From an uncultured Ignavibacteriales bacterium (GTDB lineage Bacteria > Bacteroidota > Ignavibacteria > Ignavibacteriales > Ignavibacteriaceae): DNA of 6,206 bases. The notes beneath the pieces were generated by a model. That model searched no databases. It saw nothing but the letters and a program-made list of their open reading frames with translations, and was not told the DNA's origin. Each line of letters starts with the position of its first letter. The stretch's first letter is position 1. A program made the translations under genes and the position numbers. The DNA lies in contig CAIWTC010000607.1 in NCBI GenBank assembly GCA_903915485.1, positions 1 through 6,206 of the forward strand. Direction: 5' to 3'. This document shows, piece after piece, positions 1-5,599 of this stretch.

Positions 1-344
1 AAAGCGATTCAATAAATTTTAAATTTGTCAGTGACCTCAATAACGATGGTTCAAACGACACAGTTTATTATTACCGTTCAACTTCCACAACACCCGATAA
101 ACCCGTCTACAGGAAAATAAATAGCACTACCCCAATAATCATTGGGGCATATTCACAGTTTAAATTTGGCTATTATGATTCATTGGCGAATCTTCTTTCT
201 TATCCATCGGTCTCTACCCAAACAGGAAGGAACAGGATTCAAAGCATTGAGTTGACCTCCATAATCAGATGGCCGTCACCTAACAGTGATTCGGTATATC
301 AAAGCGCATCATGGCGTAAATTAATTTCCCCAAGGAATCTGTAA
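1..344 (+). CDS. Minor pilin/pseudopilin-like protein, C-terminal part (5' end outside window)
   Basis: An open frame enters from the left edge (first full codon at base 3) and ends with TAA at 342-344, giving 113 residues. The start and the N-terminal methylation motif that would prove a pilin lie outside the window. The visible part looks like the C-terminal globular domain of a type IV pilin or type II secretion pseudopilin. Near its beginning is an acidic, Asp/Asn/Gly-rich turn followed by a tyrosine run (SDLNNDGSNDTVYYY), the pattern often seen where such proteins describe a small beta-sheet. This is followed by FKFGYYDS and a strand-like IQSIELTSIIRW. The protein ends in SPRNL. The next gene starts 1 nt after the stop, so the two are almost certainly co-transcribed and translationally coupled. 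The role as a minor pilin is inferred from composition, motif style and the PilX-like neighbour; exact family unknown. Confidence 0.6.
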   Translation, partial: SDSINFKFVSDLNNDGSNDTVYYYRSTSTTPDKPVYRKINSTTPIIIGAYSQFKFGYYDSLANLLSYPSVSTQTGRNRIQSIELTSIIRWPSPNSDSVYQSASWRKLISPRNL

Positions 345-345
345 T

Positions 346-705
346 ATGGGCCGCGCAACTTTAATAATGCTTCTTGGAAGTATTATAACTTTCGGAATAG
401 TAAACCAAAGCATCAACACAAGACTAATTAACAGTCTTCAAGCATCGGTAAACTATTATACAGATGCGCAGACCAGGAACATGAACAACAGCGCCGCTCA
501 ATTGGTCATAAGCACTATTGCCTCAAACCCGGACTACCGGACAACAAATGCAGTGTCGTTAGATTTATTCGCCGGAACCGCCTCCTACACCGTACAGGAT
601 GTCTTTTTCAACGGCGACAGTTTAATTAGAGTCACAGTCACAAGCACATTCAATAACGCTTCAAAAACTTTAACGCTTTACCTGGAAGACCCTCCGGTTG
701 GATGA
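346..705 (+). CDS. PilX-like minor pilin protein, N-terminal half; ends at an in-frame TGA
   Basis: The ATG at 346 lies 1 nt after the upstream stop and has AAGGA at 332-336, about 9 nt upstream, as a plausible ribosome site. The 119-residue product begins with a hydrophobic helix at residues 4-22 (ATLIMLLGSIITFGIVNQSI), followed by an Asn/Ala/Ser-rich amphipathic stretch (NSLQASVNYYTDAQTRNMNN). This is the shape of the N-terminal spine of PilX/type IV-pilin-like proteins, although the short GRATLI segment lacks the Glu5 of classical prepilins, so processing by PilD is uncertain. Strand-rich sequence follows (SYTVQDVFFNGDSLIRVTVTS, LTLYLED). The protein stops at TGA 703-705 after DPPVG. The same frame stays open downstream to 1485, and the downstream part reads as a natural continuation. 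This is best seen as the first half of a gene of about 379 codons interrupted by nonsense mutation, sequencing error or, less likely, readthrough. Confidence 0.62.
   Translation: MGRATLIMLLGSIITFGIVNQSINTRLINSLQASVNYYTDAQTRNMNNSAAQLVISTIASNPDYRTTNAVSLDLFAGTASYTVQDVFFNGDSLIRVTVTSTFNNASKTLTLYLEDPPVG
703..705 (+). other. In-frame TGA splitting one pilin-like gene
   Basis: The stop lies in the frame that runs from ATG 346 to TAG 1483-1485. It is the only stop in that 380-codon stretch. The next codons read VVPSTVKATVTS with no convincing ribosome site before GTG 721. One base change could create it from GGA, CGA, AGA, TGG, TCA or TTA. The lipocalin gene in this window ends on TGA where its family normally ends, so a genome-wide reassignment of TGA is unlikely. 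Confidence 0.75.
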
Positions 706-720
706 GTAGTCCCCTCTACA

Positions 721-1485
721 GTGAAGGCGACAGTTACCAGCAGAACAGACATAGCAACTTCAGGCACGCTAATTCTTGACGGAAGAGACCACGATGTTAA
801 TGGAAATTTAATTTCACCAATATCGGGAATGCCGGGAATATGGACTACAGGCAGTGTAAGCCAAAGTGGTTCCTCGAAAATCGGCGGATATGTCGGAAGC
901 GTGGATTATCCACCCACAACAGGTTCATCAGGAACAACAACTGCAAGCGGACAGCCGGCAGGTGTAGCGGCAGCAACACCGGACCAAGCATTAGGCGGTA
1001 CGGTAGGCGGTTACCCTGAGGGCACACTTAAAGCCATCGCCATAAGTGGCATCGGAGGAAGTCAGTACGCAACTAACCCCGCAGCGATAACAGTTCCTTT
1101 ATCAGGAGTTACTTATGTAGAGTTACCTTCGGGTCAGGTATGGCAACCCCTGACAATACAGGGGTCAGGGATATTAATAGTCTCCAACTCCAGTCGCGAT
1201 GCACAGATGAAAAACCTCAATGTCGGCACATTCCGCGGTCTGATGATTGTTGATGATTTAATTCATGTGCACTCAGATATAATCGGAGGAATTATTATCC
1301 TCACTCAGCACCCGTCAGCAGGAAACTGTCTTGGCAATGGTTCCGGAGATATAGCTTACTCAACGCAGGCAATAAAAAATGCAACAGCAGCAGCGGCACA
1401 AGCAGGCAACATCACCATCGGCGCACCACAATTCAATTTTGGTTTTGGCAAGACAAGATTATTTATTAAGTATTGGTATGAATAG
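721..1485 (+). CDS. PilX-like minor pilin protein, C-terminal half (same frame as 346-705)
   Basis: This is a 254-codon continuation of the frame interrupted at 703-705. The first possible start after the stop is GTG 721, but it has no purine-rich ribosome site in front and the product would lack any signal or membrane segment. It probably is not an independent gene. The protein is rich in Gly, Ser, Thr, Ala and Ile. It opens with an Asp-rich element (DGRDHDVNGN), passes through a low-complexity Gly/Ser/Thr stretch (about residues 45-85), and contains repeated hydrophobic strands (SGILIVSNSS, GTFRGLMIVDDLIHV, DIIGGIIILTQ). Such a pattern fits the stacked beta-strand C-terminal region of PilX-like proteins and polymer-forming folds. 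The end (FNFGFGKTRLFIKYWYE) is aromatic and basic. Base composition in sampled lines (about 48% G+C) is clearly higher than in the receptor gene downstream (about 30% in one sampled line). Function as a pilus or pseudopilus component is inferred. Confidence 0.55.
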   Translation: MKATVTSRTDIATSGTLILDGRDHDVNGNLISPISGMPGIWTTGSVSQSGSSKIGGYVGSVDYPPTTGSSGTTTASGQPAGVAAATPDQALGGTVGGYPEGTLKAIAISGIGGSQYATNPAAITVPLSGVTYVELPSGQVWQPLTIQGSGILIVSNSSRDAQMKNLNVGTFRGLMIVDDLIHVHSDIIGGIIILTQHPSAGNCLGNGSGDIAYSTQAIKNATAAAAQAGNITIGAPQFNFGFGKTRLFIKYWYE

Positions 1486-1642
1486 GGTTTTAAGTTATTA
1501 ATAAATAATGAAAAACTTTCGTAGGGGTGAATAGTTGATTGCCGCTTGGACGCAACAAGTTCATTAGAAGTGAATTTACTACACAAACACATCAGCCCAA
1601 TAATAAAATTGTAAAATCATTTCATAAACAATATGATTTCGT
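1486..1642. other. Intergenic, no gene seen
   Basis: AT-rich stretch between the pilin-like gene and the first palindromic repeat. No believable coding frame, no GC-rich hairpin followed by a T-run and no RNA gene are visible. Any frame running through here continues into the repeat array and has no family features. It forms the left part of a convergent intergenic zone, because the next large genes to the right are on the minus strand. Confidence 0.6.
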
Positions 1643-1808
1643 GCCACCGAGATGCCGCATTCCACCGAGATGCCGCTCCTACGGAGCTAATGAAATCTGG
1701 TCCTGCACTTTCTGCTACCAAGATGCCGCTCCTACGGAGCTTCGAAATACCGTCGCCCAATTTCTACCAAATTCCGCGTGCTACCAAGATTCCGCTCCTA
1801 TGGAGCTT
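1643..1808 (+). repeat. Palindromic repeat array A: three hairpins plus two truncated unit heads
   Basis: Three hairpins with arms GCTCC/GGAGC and a 3-nt loop (TAC, TAC, TAT) lie at 1675-1687, 1728-1740 and 1794-1806. Each is preceded by a conserved head, ACCRAGATKCC. The first two are 53 bp apart and the next step is 66 bp. The extra length is explained by a truncated head copy at 1766-1777, and a similar truncated head lies at 1646-1658 before the first hairpin. Both truncated copies break off right after CCGC, inside the left hairpin arm. The spacer after the first hairpin (about 1688-1718) resembles those of array C (compare 3255-3283), so A and C belong to one subfamily in the same orientation. 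Confidence 0.9.
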
Positions 1809-1814
1809 AACACC

Positions 1815-1926
1815 ACAGCATACCGTCATTGAAATTTATTATTTTGGCTATAATACCCTTACTGCCAAACAAGCTACGCAAAAACGCGCACCTAGGCAAG
1901 AAACCGTACTCATGAGAACCAATTAA
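1815..1926. other. Junction between arrays A and B with one decayed repeat unit
   Basis: No gene is seen here. From about 1870 the sequence aligns loosely with a unit of array B: CAAGCT at 1870, then scattered matches, then GAGAACCAA at 1914-1922. The spacing to the first clean hairpin at 1927 is about 54 nt. It reads as an eroded thirteenth unit at the outer edge of array B. The part before 1870 has no recognised relationship to either array. Confidence 0.5.
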
Positions 1927-2540
1927 GCTCCATAGGAGCGCCATCTCGGTAACCGACCATGCCCACGAAAACCAACCAAGCTCCATAGGAGCGATACCTT
2001 GGTAACCGACTATACCCACGAAAACCAACCAAACTCCGTAGGAGCGGCATCTTGCTAACTGACCATACCAACGAGAACCAACCAAGCTCCGTAGGAGCGA
2101 TACCTTGGTAACCGACCATGCCCACGAAAACCAACCAAGCTCCATAGGAGCGGCATCTTGCTAACCGACCATGCCCATAAGAACCAACCAAACTCCATAG
2201 GAGCGCCATCTCGGTAACCACCATGCCCACGAGGACCAACCAAACTCCATAGGAGCGGCATCTTGGTAACCGACCATACCAACGAGAACCAACCAAGCTC
2301 CATAGGAGCGATACCTTGGTAACCGACCATGCCTACGAAAACCAACCAAGCTCCATAGGAGCGGCATCTTGCTAACCGACCAGACCAACGAGAACCAACC
2401 AAGCTCCACAGGAGCGGCATCTTGGTAACCGACCATATCCAGAAGAACCAACCAAGCTCCATAGGAGCGGCATCTTGGTAACCGACTATACCCACGAAAA
2501 CCAACCAAGCTCCGTAGGAGCGGCATCTTGCTAACTGACC
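1926..2540 (-). repeat. Palindromic repeat array B: 12 hairpins at 53-bp spacing, inverted relative to arrays A and C
   Basis: Twelve hairpins (RCTCC, 3-nt loop ATA/GTA/ACA, GGAGC on the plus strand) begin at 1927, 1980, 2033, 2086, 2139, 2192, 2244, 2297, 2350, 2403, 2456 and 2509. The step is 53 bp except one of 52. Read on the minus strand, each has the same head, ACCAAGATGCC, as arrays A and C, so the array is inverted. Spacers are of a second type (CGACCATGCCCACGAAAACC and variants) and differ by scattered substitutions. Units fall into about four head variants in no fixed higher order. In many units ACCAA before the hairpin can pair with TTGGT after it, extending the stem across a 6-nt bulge. 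All reading frames on the minus strand stay open for long distances, but the products are only frame-shifted copies of the repeat and are not credible proteins. Confidence 0.93.
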
Positions 2541-2563
2541 CCACTCAGGGAAACAAACGAAAC

Positions 2564-3028
2564 CTATTCATCCGCCTCTTTCAAGATGTACTTCACATCA
2601 AATTCCAATTCCGCAATTTTCAAAAACTCCGTAAATTCTTCAGTAAAACTTTTCAACCGATGATGCTCTTTTTGATTATTGAGATAACTTATCACATTAT
2701 TCATATGCGATTTAGAACACGAGAACACACCATATCCGTCCTGCCATTCAAATTTGAATTTGGTTTTTCTGTTTTCATTTATCCACCTTGAAGAATTTGA
2801 CTTCACTTTGCTCATGAAATCAGCGATAGACTGTGTTGTATTAAACCCAACAAGGATATGTACATGGTCCGGCATCCCGCCAATACAAAGCAATTTGTGA
2901 CTATTATTTTGAATGATACCGGAGATATACTTGTGAACTTCTTCCTCAATGGAATCGTCAATCAATGCCTGCCGATATTTTACCGCAATTACAAAATGTA
3001 AATGCACTTGAGAATATGTATTTGCCAT
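2564..3028 (-). CDS. tnpA: IS200/IS605-type Y1 HUH transposase (TnpA)
   Basis: The 154-residue protein is full length for the single-domain Y1 transposases that cut and rejoin single-stranded DNA at hairpin-marked ends. The metal-binding HUH pair is H55-V-H57 in GMPDHVHILVG. The nucleophile is most likely Y115 in the VISYLNNQKEHH segment, with Q119 one helical turn later. The EWQDGYGVFSCSKS block at 94-107 is also typical. All key residues are present, so the enzyme may be active. The ATG (3026-3028) follows an AT-only leader with no Shine-Dalgarno, usual for Bacteroidota-like genes; the stop is TAG at 2564-2566. Hairpin repeats lie 42 nt beyond the stop and 54 nt upstream of the start, in inverted orientation. 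It looks closer to IS200 TnpA than to the RAYT branch, which usually carries a Y-x-x-NP-like motif not seen here. No tnpB or omega-RNA is visible nearby. Confidence 0.93.
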   Translation of the reverse strand: MANTYSQVHLHFVIAVKYRQALIDDSIEEEVHKYISGIIQNNSHKLLCIGGMPDHVHILVGFNTTQSIADFMSKVKSNSSRWINENRKTKFKFEWQDGYGVFSCSKSHMNNVISYLNNQKEHHRLKSFTEEFTEFLKIAELEFDVKYILKEADE

Positions 3029-3066
3029 ATTTTTATAAATGAATTATTATTAAAGAATTTTGTTTC

Positions 3067-3400
3067 CTGCCACCAAGATTACGCTCCGACGGAGCTACGA
3101 AAATCTCGTTCTGCATTTTCTGCTACCGAGATTCCGCTCCTATGGAGCTACGAAAATCTCGTTCTGCATTTTCTGCTACCGAGATTCCGCTCCTATGGAG
3201 CTACGAAAATCTCGTTCTGCATTTTCTGCTACCGAGATTCCGCTCCTATGGAGCTAATGAAACCCGATACTGCATTTTCTGCTACCAAGATTACGCTCCT
3301 ATGGAGCTACGAAAATCTCGTTCTGCATTTTCTGCTACCGAGATTCCGCGCCTATGGAGCTACGAAAATCTCGTTCTGCATTTTCTGCTGACTCTGCTCC
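3067..3400 (+). repeat. Palindromic repeat array C: six hairpins at exactly 53-bp spacing
   Basis: Hairpins begin at 3083, 3136, 3189, 3242, 3295 and 3348, each step exactly 53 bp. A degenerate seventh start (GCTCC at 3396-3400) closes the array. Loops are GAC or TAT, and the sixth has a mismatched arm (GCGCC). The 53-bp units at 3136-3188 and 3189-3241 are identical, which points to recent tandem duplication. In several units CGAGATT before the core pairs with AATCTCG after it (for example 3127-3133 with 3155-3161). This gives a 7-bp outer stem, an uneven internal loop and the 5-bp inner stem. The fourth unit has a variant spacer like that of array A. On the minus strand GTAG directly precedes CTCC of the core in most units. 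Open frames across the array are repeat artefacts. Confidence 0.93.
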
Positions 3401-3404
3401 GTTG

Positions 3405-3421
3405 AAATAAAACTTTTATTT
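3405..3421. terminator. Weak AT-only hairpin downstream of the receptor gene
   Basis: A perfect palindrome, AAATAAAA-C-TTTTATTT, lies 12 nt beyond the receptor stop and directly at the end of array C. It has no G-C pairs, so its value as a terminator is doubtful. The GC-rich hairpins of array C further on are stronger structures that receptor transcripts would meet. Confidence 0.25.
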
Positions 3422-3432
3422 GACTTTATATT

Positions 3433-5289
3433 TTAATAACTAAATCTAACTCCTGCAGAGAAGTTTCTTCCAGGCATTACATACCCGTCGTTGATTTCAT
3501 ATTGCCTATCTAAAATATTATTGATATTCAAAATCACATTGAACCCAAAACCTACGCTATATGAGCAAAACATATTAAGTGTAGCAAAAAACTGTTTTTT
3601 ATATTTTTCAGGTTCCCACGAATGAACAGTTGAGACAGTATAATAATCACCAACATATTTTAAGTTGATTCCGGCAACTGCGTTGTCAATCCTATACAGT
3701 CCTTCTACAAAGAGAATCTGTTTTGGCATTGCGCTCAAAGATGTGTCAGCATTTAAGTATGAGTAATTCAAACTTAAATCAAGTCCGGACTTCAACTTGA
3801 TTTTGCTTGTCAACTCAACCCCTCTGTTCTGCTGCGAATTCATATTTATCAATTTTGAAGTTTGTACAATCATATCTTTTACTTTGGAATAGTAGTAAGT
3901 AAACTCCATTGAATATGATTCAAATGCTGATGAAGATTTAGCCTTCCTACCATAAATAAACCCCGCCTCGTAATTTAATATGGTTTCAGGCTTTAGGTCC
4001 GGGTTAGCAGGAGCAAAGAATGGGCTAGGCGCAAACATATACAATTCCCATATTGTTGGACTTCTAAACCCCTTTGAAACGGATGTTTTTAATGTAATGT
4101 TATCGTTCATCAAGTAAGATAATCCACCCACCGGAACGGTAATATTTTTATAAGCACTATTATTTTCAATTCTCAAGCCGGCAGTGGCAATTAGTTTTGA
4201 GTAAATTGAGTAGGAAGTATGCAAGTATGCCGCTTTTTCGACTATAGACTTATCCATATTCTTCGCCTCACCCCAATTTGTTTTTCCTCCAAATTTTTTA
4301 TAATCTGTTCCAATTGTAACCGTCCAATTATCAAGAATTTTTCCGGTCTCATATAATAACATACCAGTATTTTTATCAGTCGAATACCATCCATCCGATA
4401 AATCATGTGTGCCATAATTATAAAAGAGTTGCAATGCTCCTTCAACAGAAGAAAAGTTATTAGTAAGTTCTGCCGAAAACTTCCCCCTTTTGATATTTAT
4501 TGAAAATTTACTGGGTTCATAGGAAGGACCCGGGTCATTTGCTTTTGTTGAAGCAAGATTATAATCTACCGATAGTTTTAGGGCATCGCTAAAATCATAA
4601 TTAATTTTTGCAAAGCCATTGCTTATTTTGAAATCACTATAATCTCTAAGTCCATCGGTTTTATCTGAATTAAATGATGCGAAAACACTTACATCATTTA
4701 GTTTATATCCAATAGATAAAGATGATTTGCTTGTATTATATGCGCCTTTGGAAAAATTAACTTCCGAAATAAATCCTGTTTGGTTTTGTTTCTTTGTGAT
4801 AATATTGATAACTCCTCCCATTGCATTGGTGCCATAAAGCATCGAAGCAGGTCCGCGAATAACCTCAATTCTCTCGACATCGGTTGAAACATATGAGTCA
4901 GAGATTGGATGCCCGAATATCCCCATAAACTGAGGTTGTCCGTTCAATAAAATCAGAACGCCTGTGTTGGGAGAATTTCGAACGCCCCTCATACCTATAC
5001 TACCGGCACTATTAGTGCTAGCTCCAAACCCTAGAATACTTCTTTCCGTAAGAAAAACCCCCGGAATTTCATTTTGGACTACATTGAGCACATTATAATC
5101 CCCCCTCTTATTTATCTCCTCACCGCTTATCGACGATACAGTAAAGGGAATATTATTCCGCGAGTTTTCATATTTTGTTCCCGTGATGACTACTTCCTTT
5201 AGAAGCAAAGAATCCTTAACCGGCTTTAAATGCGATTGGGCATAGAAAACACAATTAAGAAGAAATAGATAGAAAAGAAATTTCTTCAT
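3433..5289 (-). CDS. TonB-dependent outer-membrane receptor
   Basis: The 618-residue protein has the full layout of a TonB-dependent transporter, and its length is close to BtuB/CirA-type receptors. Residues 1-18 (MKKFLFYLFLLNCVFYAQ) form a signal peptide. A TonB-box-like KEVVITGTK is at 31-39. The plug domain spans about 45-165, with the conserved blocks IGMRGVR (98-104), VLILLNGQP (111-119) and VERIEVIRGPASMLYGTNAMGGVINIITK (138-166). The rest is a 22-strand-type barrel with GFRSPTIWELY, NPDLKPE, and the closing NINNILDRQYEINDGYVMPGRNFSAGVRFSY, which ends in an aromatic residue as barrel assembly signals do. It imports a scarce ligand across the outer membrane using TonB energy; siderophore, cobalamin or another substrate cannot be told from the sequence, and no cobalamin riboswitch was recognised upstream. 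ATG 5289 is chosen because it gives the Lys-Lys signal peptide, with AAAGAG (5298-5303) 8 nt upstream. There is no N-terminal carboxypeptidase-like domain, unlike SusC proteins. Stop is TAA. Confidence 0.95.
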   Translation of the reverse strand: MKKFLFYLFLLNCVFYAQSHLKPVKDSLLLKEVVITGTKYENSRNNIPFTVSSISGEEINKRGDYNVLNVVQNEIPGVFLTERSILGFGASTNSAGSIGMRGVRNSPNTGVLILLNGQPQFMGIFGHPISDSYVSTDVERIEVIRGPASMLYGTNAMGGVINIITKKQNQTGFISEVNFSKGAYNTSKSSLSIGYKLNDVSVFASFNSDKTDGLRDYSDFKISNGFAKINYDFSDALKLSVDYNLASTKANDPGPSYEPSKFSINIKRGKFSAELTNNFSSVEGALQLFYNYGTHDLSDGWYSTDKNTGMLLYETGKILDNWTVTIGTDYKKFGGKTNWGEAKNMDKSIVEKAAYLHTSYSIYSKLIATAGLRIENNSAYKNITVPVGGLSYLMNDNITLKTSVSKGFRSPTIWELYMFAPSPFFAPANPDLKPETILNYEAGFIYGRKAKSSSAFESYSMEFTYYYSKVKDMIVQTSKLINMNSQQNRGVELTSKIKLKSGLDLSLNYSYLNADTSLSAMPKQILFVEGLYRIDNAVAGINLKYVGDYYTVSTVHSWEPEKYKKQFFATLNMFCSYSVGFGFNVILNINNILDRQYEINDGYVMPGRNFSAGVRFSY

Positions 5290-5472
5290 TGATAATACTC
5301 TTTATTTTAGTTTTTAATTTAGATCTAGGGACTCTACAGATTTTGTAAAATCCCATGAGCTTAAAATACTATAAAAAGTTTTTTTAGGAAATGTTTTTTT
5401 GAGGTGCTTAACTTAATAACTCATATTACACAAAGTTTCAATAGTGCAAGATGTAATGTGTTATTATTGAAC
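5290..5472. other. AT-rich leader region of the receptor gene
   Basis: This is the 5' region of the receptor gene and must hold its promoter unless transcription comes from further right. No confident promoter boxes, Fur-like site or riboswitch were recognised. A short imperfect inverted repeat, ATTACA (5425-5430) and TGTAAT (5452-5457), is visible. TTAGGAAATGTTTTTTT at 5384-5400 has a loose counterpart at 5603-5619 on the other side of the palindromic element. No gene is seen. Confidence 0.5.
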
Positions 5473-5599
5473 AATAACCCCGACTTTTAAGTCGGGGGAA
5501 AATACACACAAAATCCGGCTTTAGCCCAATGCAGAGCCTATTTGGCTGAAGCCGAGTAAATTTTTTAATTTACTCTCCGACTTAAAAGTCGGAGTTATT
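5473..5599. repeat. MITE-like palindromic element with 25-bp terminal inverted repeats
   Basis: The ends, 5473-5497 and 5575-5599, are reverse complements at 23 of 25 positions. Each end is itself a hairpin: CCCCGACTT/AAGTCGGGG with TT loop at 5478-5497, and CTCCGACTT/AAGTCGGAG with AA loop at 5575-5594. Between them lie a CGGCTTTAGCC/GGCTGAAGCCG stem (5516-5526 with 5544-5554, one G-T pair) and GAGTAAATT/AATTTACTC (5554-5562 with 5567-5575). Almost the whole element is therefore base-paired, either as four hairpins or as one long foldback. It encodes no protein. It is unrelated in sequence to arrays A-C. It resembles a small non-autonomous mobile or REP-like element; the element class is inference. 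Confidence 0.8.

Larger units (their letters stand above)
1643..3400. mobile_element. Palindromic-repeat/Y1-transposase locus (REPtron-like or IS200-derived)
   Basis: The locus is made of array A, array B (inverted), tnpA on the minus strand and array C. The hairpins nearest to tnpA on each side (2509-2521 and 3083-3095) with their heads form inverted repeats around the gene. IS200-type elements carry no classical terminal inverted repeats but use subterminal hairpins at both ends, so these arrays may be amplified ends of the element. Exact element boundaries and a target site are not visible. Confidence 0.6.

Noticed and set aside
706..719. Possible SECIS-like hairpin after the in-frame TGA (GTAG/CTAC, 6-nt loop)
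   Set aside because: Only four base pairs. The homologous site gives no reason to expect selenocysteine in a pilin-like protein, so mutation or error is simpler.
346..1485. Genome-wide TGA reassignment
   Set aside because: The lipocalin gene ends on TGA at its normal family end, and the other genes show no internal TGA.
1539..1926. Two plus-strand ORFs of 97 codons over array A
   Set aside because: They overlap in different frames, consist largely of repeat-derived peptides and have no start signals or family features.
1926..2540. CRISPR array
   Set aside because: Regular spacing suggests it, but the parts between hairpins are near-copies of each other, not unique spacers. The repeated unit is the whole 53 bp, and there are no cas genes.
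1807..2544. Four overlapping minus-strand ORFs of 112-149 codons in array B
   Set aside because: They are the same repeat read in shifted frames; the peptides simply permute and no single frame is favoured.
2528..2791. Plus-strand ORF of 87 codons opposite tnpA
   Set aside because: Shadow of the well-supported transposase gene, with no family features of its own.
2541..3066. tnpB/IscB-type guided nuclease with omega-RNA beside tnpA
   Set aside because: IS605-type elements may carry one, but no second transposon ORF or zinc-finger/RuvC-like sequence is present in the window.
3002..3405. Three plus-strand ORFs across array C
   Set aside because: Same artefact as in array B, and one of them begins inside tnpA on the opposite strand.
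5290..5472. Cobalamin riboswitch or Fur site upstream of the receptor
   Set aside because: Looked for because such receptors often have one. No B12-box-like sequence or convincing Fur-like palindrome was recognised.
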